A stretch of DNA of 64,000 nucleotides from positions 3,038,001-3,102,000 of the forward strand of contig NZ_CP076607.1 in NCBI RefSeq assembly GCF_018966525.1, written 5' to 3'. Below the pieces are notes generated by a model, which worked only from the letters and a program-made list of their open reading frames with translations, was not told the DNA's origin and did not search any database. Positions within the stretch are counted from its first letter, which is position 1; each line of letters opens with the position of its first letter. The DNA is from Paenibacillus sophorae (lineage in GTDB: Bacteria > Bacillota > Bacilli > Paenibacillales > Paenibacillaceae). Positions 61,678-64,000 of the stretch are shown one piece after another. A program made the translations under genes and the position numbers.

Positions 61678-62755
61678 AAAACAGATAAAAAAACGCATAA
61701 CAAAGCGAATGCTTCAGCGATTTCTAATATCGTTATTAATCAGTTTCACATTAATTTTTGGTGCCGCGCTTTTCTTCATTTGGTTTTATCCATACCTACC
61801 TTTCTCAAATTACAACTTATTCAAATTGGGTTTCATTGCATTCGCTGCAAGCCCCTTTCTCATCGTATGTATTCAATGGAAGCAACTTATTTCTTATTTA
61901 TCTTCGCTTGCCGCTAGGTTAGAATCGATTGACAATCCAGATACACAAAAAATCGTCTTACCCTCTGTTTTAAAAGAGGCAGAAGATCAAATCAATCAAA
62001 TAAAATCAAGCATAAAAGAAAAAGATAACATTGCGCGGCAAGCTGAACAACGAAAAAATGATTTAGTGGTGTATCTAGCGCATGATTTAAAGACGCCTAT
62101 TTCCTCCATCATTGGCTACTTAACTCTGTTACGCGATGAAAAACAAATCTCTCATGAAATGCATGATCGCTATATCCAGGTAACATTGAAAAATGCTGAA
62201 CGTTTAGATGAATTAATTAACGAATTTTTTGATATTACGCGATTCAATTTGGCGCATGTTTCGCTAAATTATAGCACCGTTCACTTAAACCGAATGCTCG
62301 AACAAATGCTTTTTGAGTTCCATCCCCTGCTTTCAGGCAAAAATCTCACGTATCGTTTAGATTTACCAAGCGAAATTGAATTGACGTGTGACGTAGATAA
62401 AATGCAACGCGTATTTGATAACTTATTACGCAATGCTGTTTACTATAGCTTTGATCATAGTGAAATTCAAATTCATGCTAATTTATCGGATTCCACGGTG
62501 AAGCTTTATTTTATGAATAGCGGGTATACCATTCCGCCTGAAAAACTTGGGCGCATTTTCGAACAATTTTATCGATTAGATTCCTCACGATCAACACAGT
62601 ATGGAGGTGCCGGACTCGGCCTAGCGATTGCAAAACAAATTGTTGAATTGCATCATGGCCGCATTTCGGCATCAAGCTCTGACAATCAAATATGCTTTTC
62701 CATAGAGCTGCCCCGTTCGCAAGAAAATCGTAAGAAATCCCGTATAGAAAAGTAA
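61658..62755 (+). CDS. vanS: VanS-type sensor histidine kinase
   Basis: A 365-residue kinase with two membrane segments (about residues 20-43 and 52-75), the dimerisation helix with His142 in YLAHDLKTPISSIIGYL, and ATP-binding boxes N (DNLLRNAVYYS) and G (GGAGLGLAIAKQIVELHHG). The start TTG-GTT-ACA-AAA-TTG parallels the TTG start of vanS in Tn1546. The extracytoplasmic loop is short. It would sense glycopeptides or damage and phosphorylate VanR. The last codons contain a VanR-box-like sequence. Confidence 0.88.
   Translation: MVTKLNEKQIKKRITKRMLQRFLISLLISFTLIFGAALFFIWFYPYLPFSNYNLFKLGFIAFAASPFLIVCIQWKQLISYLSSLAARLESIDNPDTQKIVLPSVLKEAEDQINQIKSSIKEKDNIARQAEQRKNDLVVYLAHDLKTPISSIIGYLTLLRDEKQISHEMHDRYIQVTLKNAERLDELINEFFDITRFNLAHVSLNYSTVHLNRMLEQMLFEFHPLLSGKNLTYRLDLPSEIELTCDVDKMQRVFDNLLRNAVYYSFDHSEIQIHANLSDSTVKLYFMNSGYTIPPEKLGRIFEQFYRLDSSRSTQYGGAGLGLAIAKQIVELHHGRISASSSDNQICFSIELPRSQENRKKSRIEK
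62717..62739 (+). promoter_or_regulatory. Second VanR-box pair, inside the 3' end of vanS
   Basis: TCGCAAGAAAAT and TCGTAAGAAATC each match the VanR consensus at 11 of 12 positions with the same 11-bp step as at 54419-54441. It overlaps the last vanS codons and points at gene-free DNA. This is the place of the resistance promoter in vanA/vanB operons, where vanRS comes first. Confidence 0.65.
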
Positions 62756-63228
62756 GGTTCTTGTTAGCGCAACGGATAACAAGCACCCTTGTTCCCGGTT
62801 CAGCTGTATATTTATGCAATAGTAAGTAAGGAACCATACTCTTAAAAATATACATTGGCGGAAATACTACTGTATTATCGTGAATAATACGTATACAAGC
62901 CAATTTGCCTGTTAGAGGATTTGTCGATTTCTATGAGCCAATATGGATGCTGTTGAACAAATCCGTACTCTCTTATCATTTTTTATGAGACATAATTCTA
63001 ATAAAAATAAGGATTTTCAGTCTTTCATTTGGCAGCTTTCGTGATCCATCATAATTCCCCCATCCATAAACAACCAGCCCACAGCAATTAATGCTGTGGG
63101 CTCTTTTTTTGTGCATTTTCCAAGATTTACACAATCAATATACCGATCTAACATTCTATTTACGCTTAATTGCTAAAATTATCCTATTGTCCCCAGTGAC
63201 GAAAATAAGATTATAGAAGGAGATTAGG
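62756..63228. other. Gene-free stretch after vanS
   Basis: No gene seen. It holds the tail of the VanR-box repeat (to about 62778) and a terminator at 63076-63110. It may mark the edge of the van cluster. Confidence 0.5.
63076..63110. terminator. Intrinsic terminator
   Basis: AGCCCACAGCA and its exact complement flank ATTAA, followed by CTTTTTTT. Confidence 0.75.
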
Positions 63229-64000
63229 ATGAGATTAGTAAAGTACATAACAGCTATGCTGCTGACTTTTCTGTTGGCGGTGGGGTCTTTGAATTTGGCA
63301 GGACCTGTATTGGCAGCGGAGTCTTCGGATGCTGCGGTATCCGTCAGCAAGGTGACGGTTACGTTCAATGGCGACCCCAAGACCTCCAAGGGGTTCACGT
63401 GGTATACACCAAAGGCTTCTCAAGACAGCACTGTACAGGTTATTGAAGCGACCTATGGAAGAGCGGAGTTTGACACCGGCCTTACGTTCAAGGGAATAAC
63501 CCAGGTATCTACAAACTCTCCTCTGGAAAATGTGCACAAAGCGGAAGCAACCGGCCTCAAGGCAGACACCGCTTATTATTTCCGCGTGGGGGACGCCGCG
63601 CTGAATGTGTGGAGTGAAGCGGGAACGTTCAAGACGGCGCCTGCAGGCGGAGCCTTCACGTTCATCGACCTAGCTGATACGCAGGCGAAGAGCGAGGATG
63701 AAGCGATCCTTTCCTCCGAAACGTTGTCCAAAGCGTTGGCGACGGTTCCGGATGCTGACTTTGTGGTCCATAACGGCGACATTGTCGATAACGGAATCAA
63801 GGAAGAACAGTGGAACTGGCTGCTGGGCCACTCCCGGCCAAGCCTGCTGAATACAACGATTGTGCCGGCTGCGGGCAACCATGAAGACGAGAACTATGCG
63901 TTCTTTGAGCATTTTGACATCAAACCGGTCGCAGGCTCGGCTACAGAAACCGGAGCGTATTACTCCTATGATTACAGCAACGCGCATTTTGTGGTGCTGA
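63229..64000 (+). CDS. Secreted purple-acid-phosphatase-like metallophosphoesterase (3' end outside window)
   Basis: The frame stays open to the last base, giving 257 residues. There is a signal peptide (MRLVKYITAMLLTFLLAVGS, then an Ala-Ala-rich cleavage region near residue 30) and a fibronectin-like N-terminal domain as in purple acid phosphatases (GFTWYTP...TAYYFRVGD). The metallophosphoesterase domain starts with TFIDLADTQ, HNGDIVDNG and AAGNHED, the metal-ligand motifs. AAGGAG precedes the ATG at 63229. It should be an exported phosphatase or nucleotidase; substrate unknown. Confidence 0.82.
   Translation, partial: MRLVKYITAMLLTFLLAVGSLNLAGPVLAAESSDAAVSVSKVTVTFNGDPKTSKGFTWYTPKASQDSTVQVIEATYGRAEFDTGLTFKGITQVSTNSPLENVHKAEATGLKADTAYYFRVGDAALNVWSEAGTFKTAPAGGAFTFIDLADTQAKSEDEAILSSETLSKALATVPDADFVVHNGDIVDNGIKEEQWNWLLGHSRPSLLNTTIVPAAGNHEDENYAFFEHFDIKPVAGSATETGAYYSYDYSNAHFVVL

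Overview
The window looks like Paenibacillus or a close relative. It carries a yqhH-yqhG pair and a yqzE-type gene as in Bacillales, a class II (B12-dependent) ribonucleotide reductase under NrdR boxes, a CwlD-like amidase, and strong AGGAGG ribosome sites throughout. The organism call is inferred from gene content only.

Bases 1-13,731 are the right-hand part of an integrated mobile element. Going left to right it carries a Gabija-like pair (an OLD-family ATPase/TOPRIM nuclease cut by the window edge, and a UvrD-like helicase) with a third membrane-protein gene. Next is a 2,175-residue DarB-like methylase-helicase, a DUF6075-like gene and parB-parA. The element ends at a 3' fragment of a tRNA-Leu gene (13,668-13,731), which I read as an attachment site. 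No integrase or intact tRNA is in view, so they should lie to the left.

Bases 13,732-42,134 are mostly chromosomal. They hold a subtilase, then an electrophile-detoxification locus: a divergent HxlR regulator and MFS-monooxygenase operon, followed by an aldo/keto reductase, a quinone-type reductase and an old-yellow-enzyme family reductase. Both HxlR-side promoters carry the same pair of palindromes, with centres 19 bp apart. A three-gene aminotransferase / keto-acid reductase / PatB-like operon follows, behind a promoter and terminator-like leader. Small spore-type genes, a beta-lactamase-fold hydrolase, and an ArsR-MFS pair split by an IS1182-family element come next. The stretch ends with a polysaccharide deacetylase, amidase, yqzE, yqhG, yqhH and nrdJ.

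Bases 42,135-63,228 are an accessory region rich in relics and resistance genes: a frameshifted membrane gene, AraC/MFS, an IS4-like relic, a GC-rich hydrolase with a divergent TetR regulator, an Lsa-type ABC-F gene behind an attenuator, a cfr-type 23S rRNA methyltransferase, and a D-Ala-D-Ser type glycopeptide-resistance cluster. The van cluster runs leader ORF - racemase (VanTr) - VanXY/VanY - VanG/VanC-like ligase - membrane part (VanTm) - class B PBP - VanR - VanS. VanR-box sequences lie at both ends. The window closes inside a secreted metallophosphoesterase gene.
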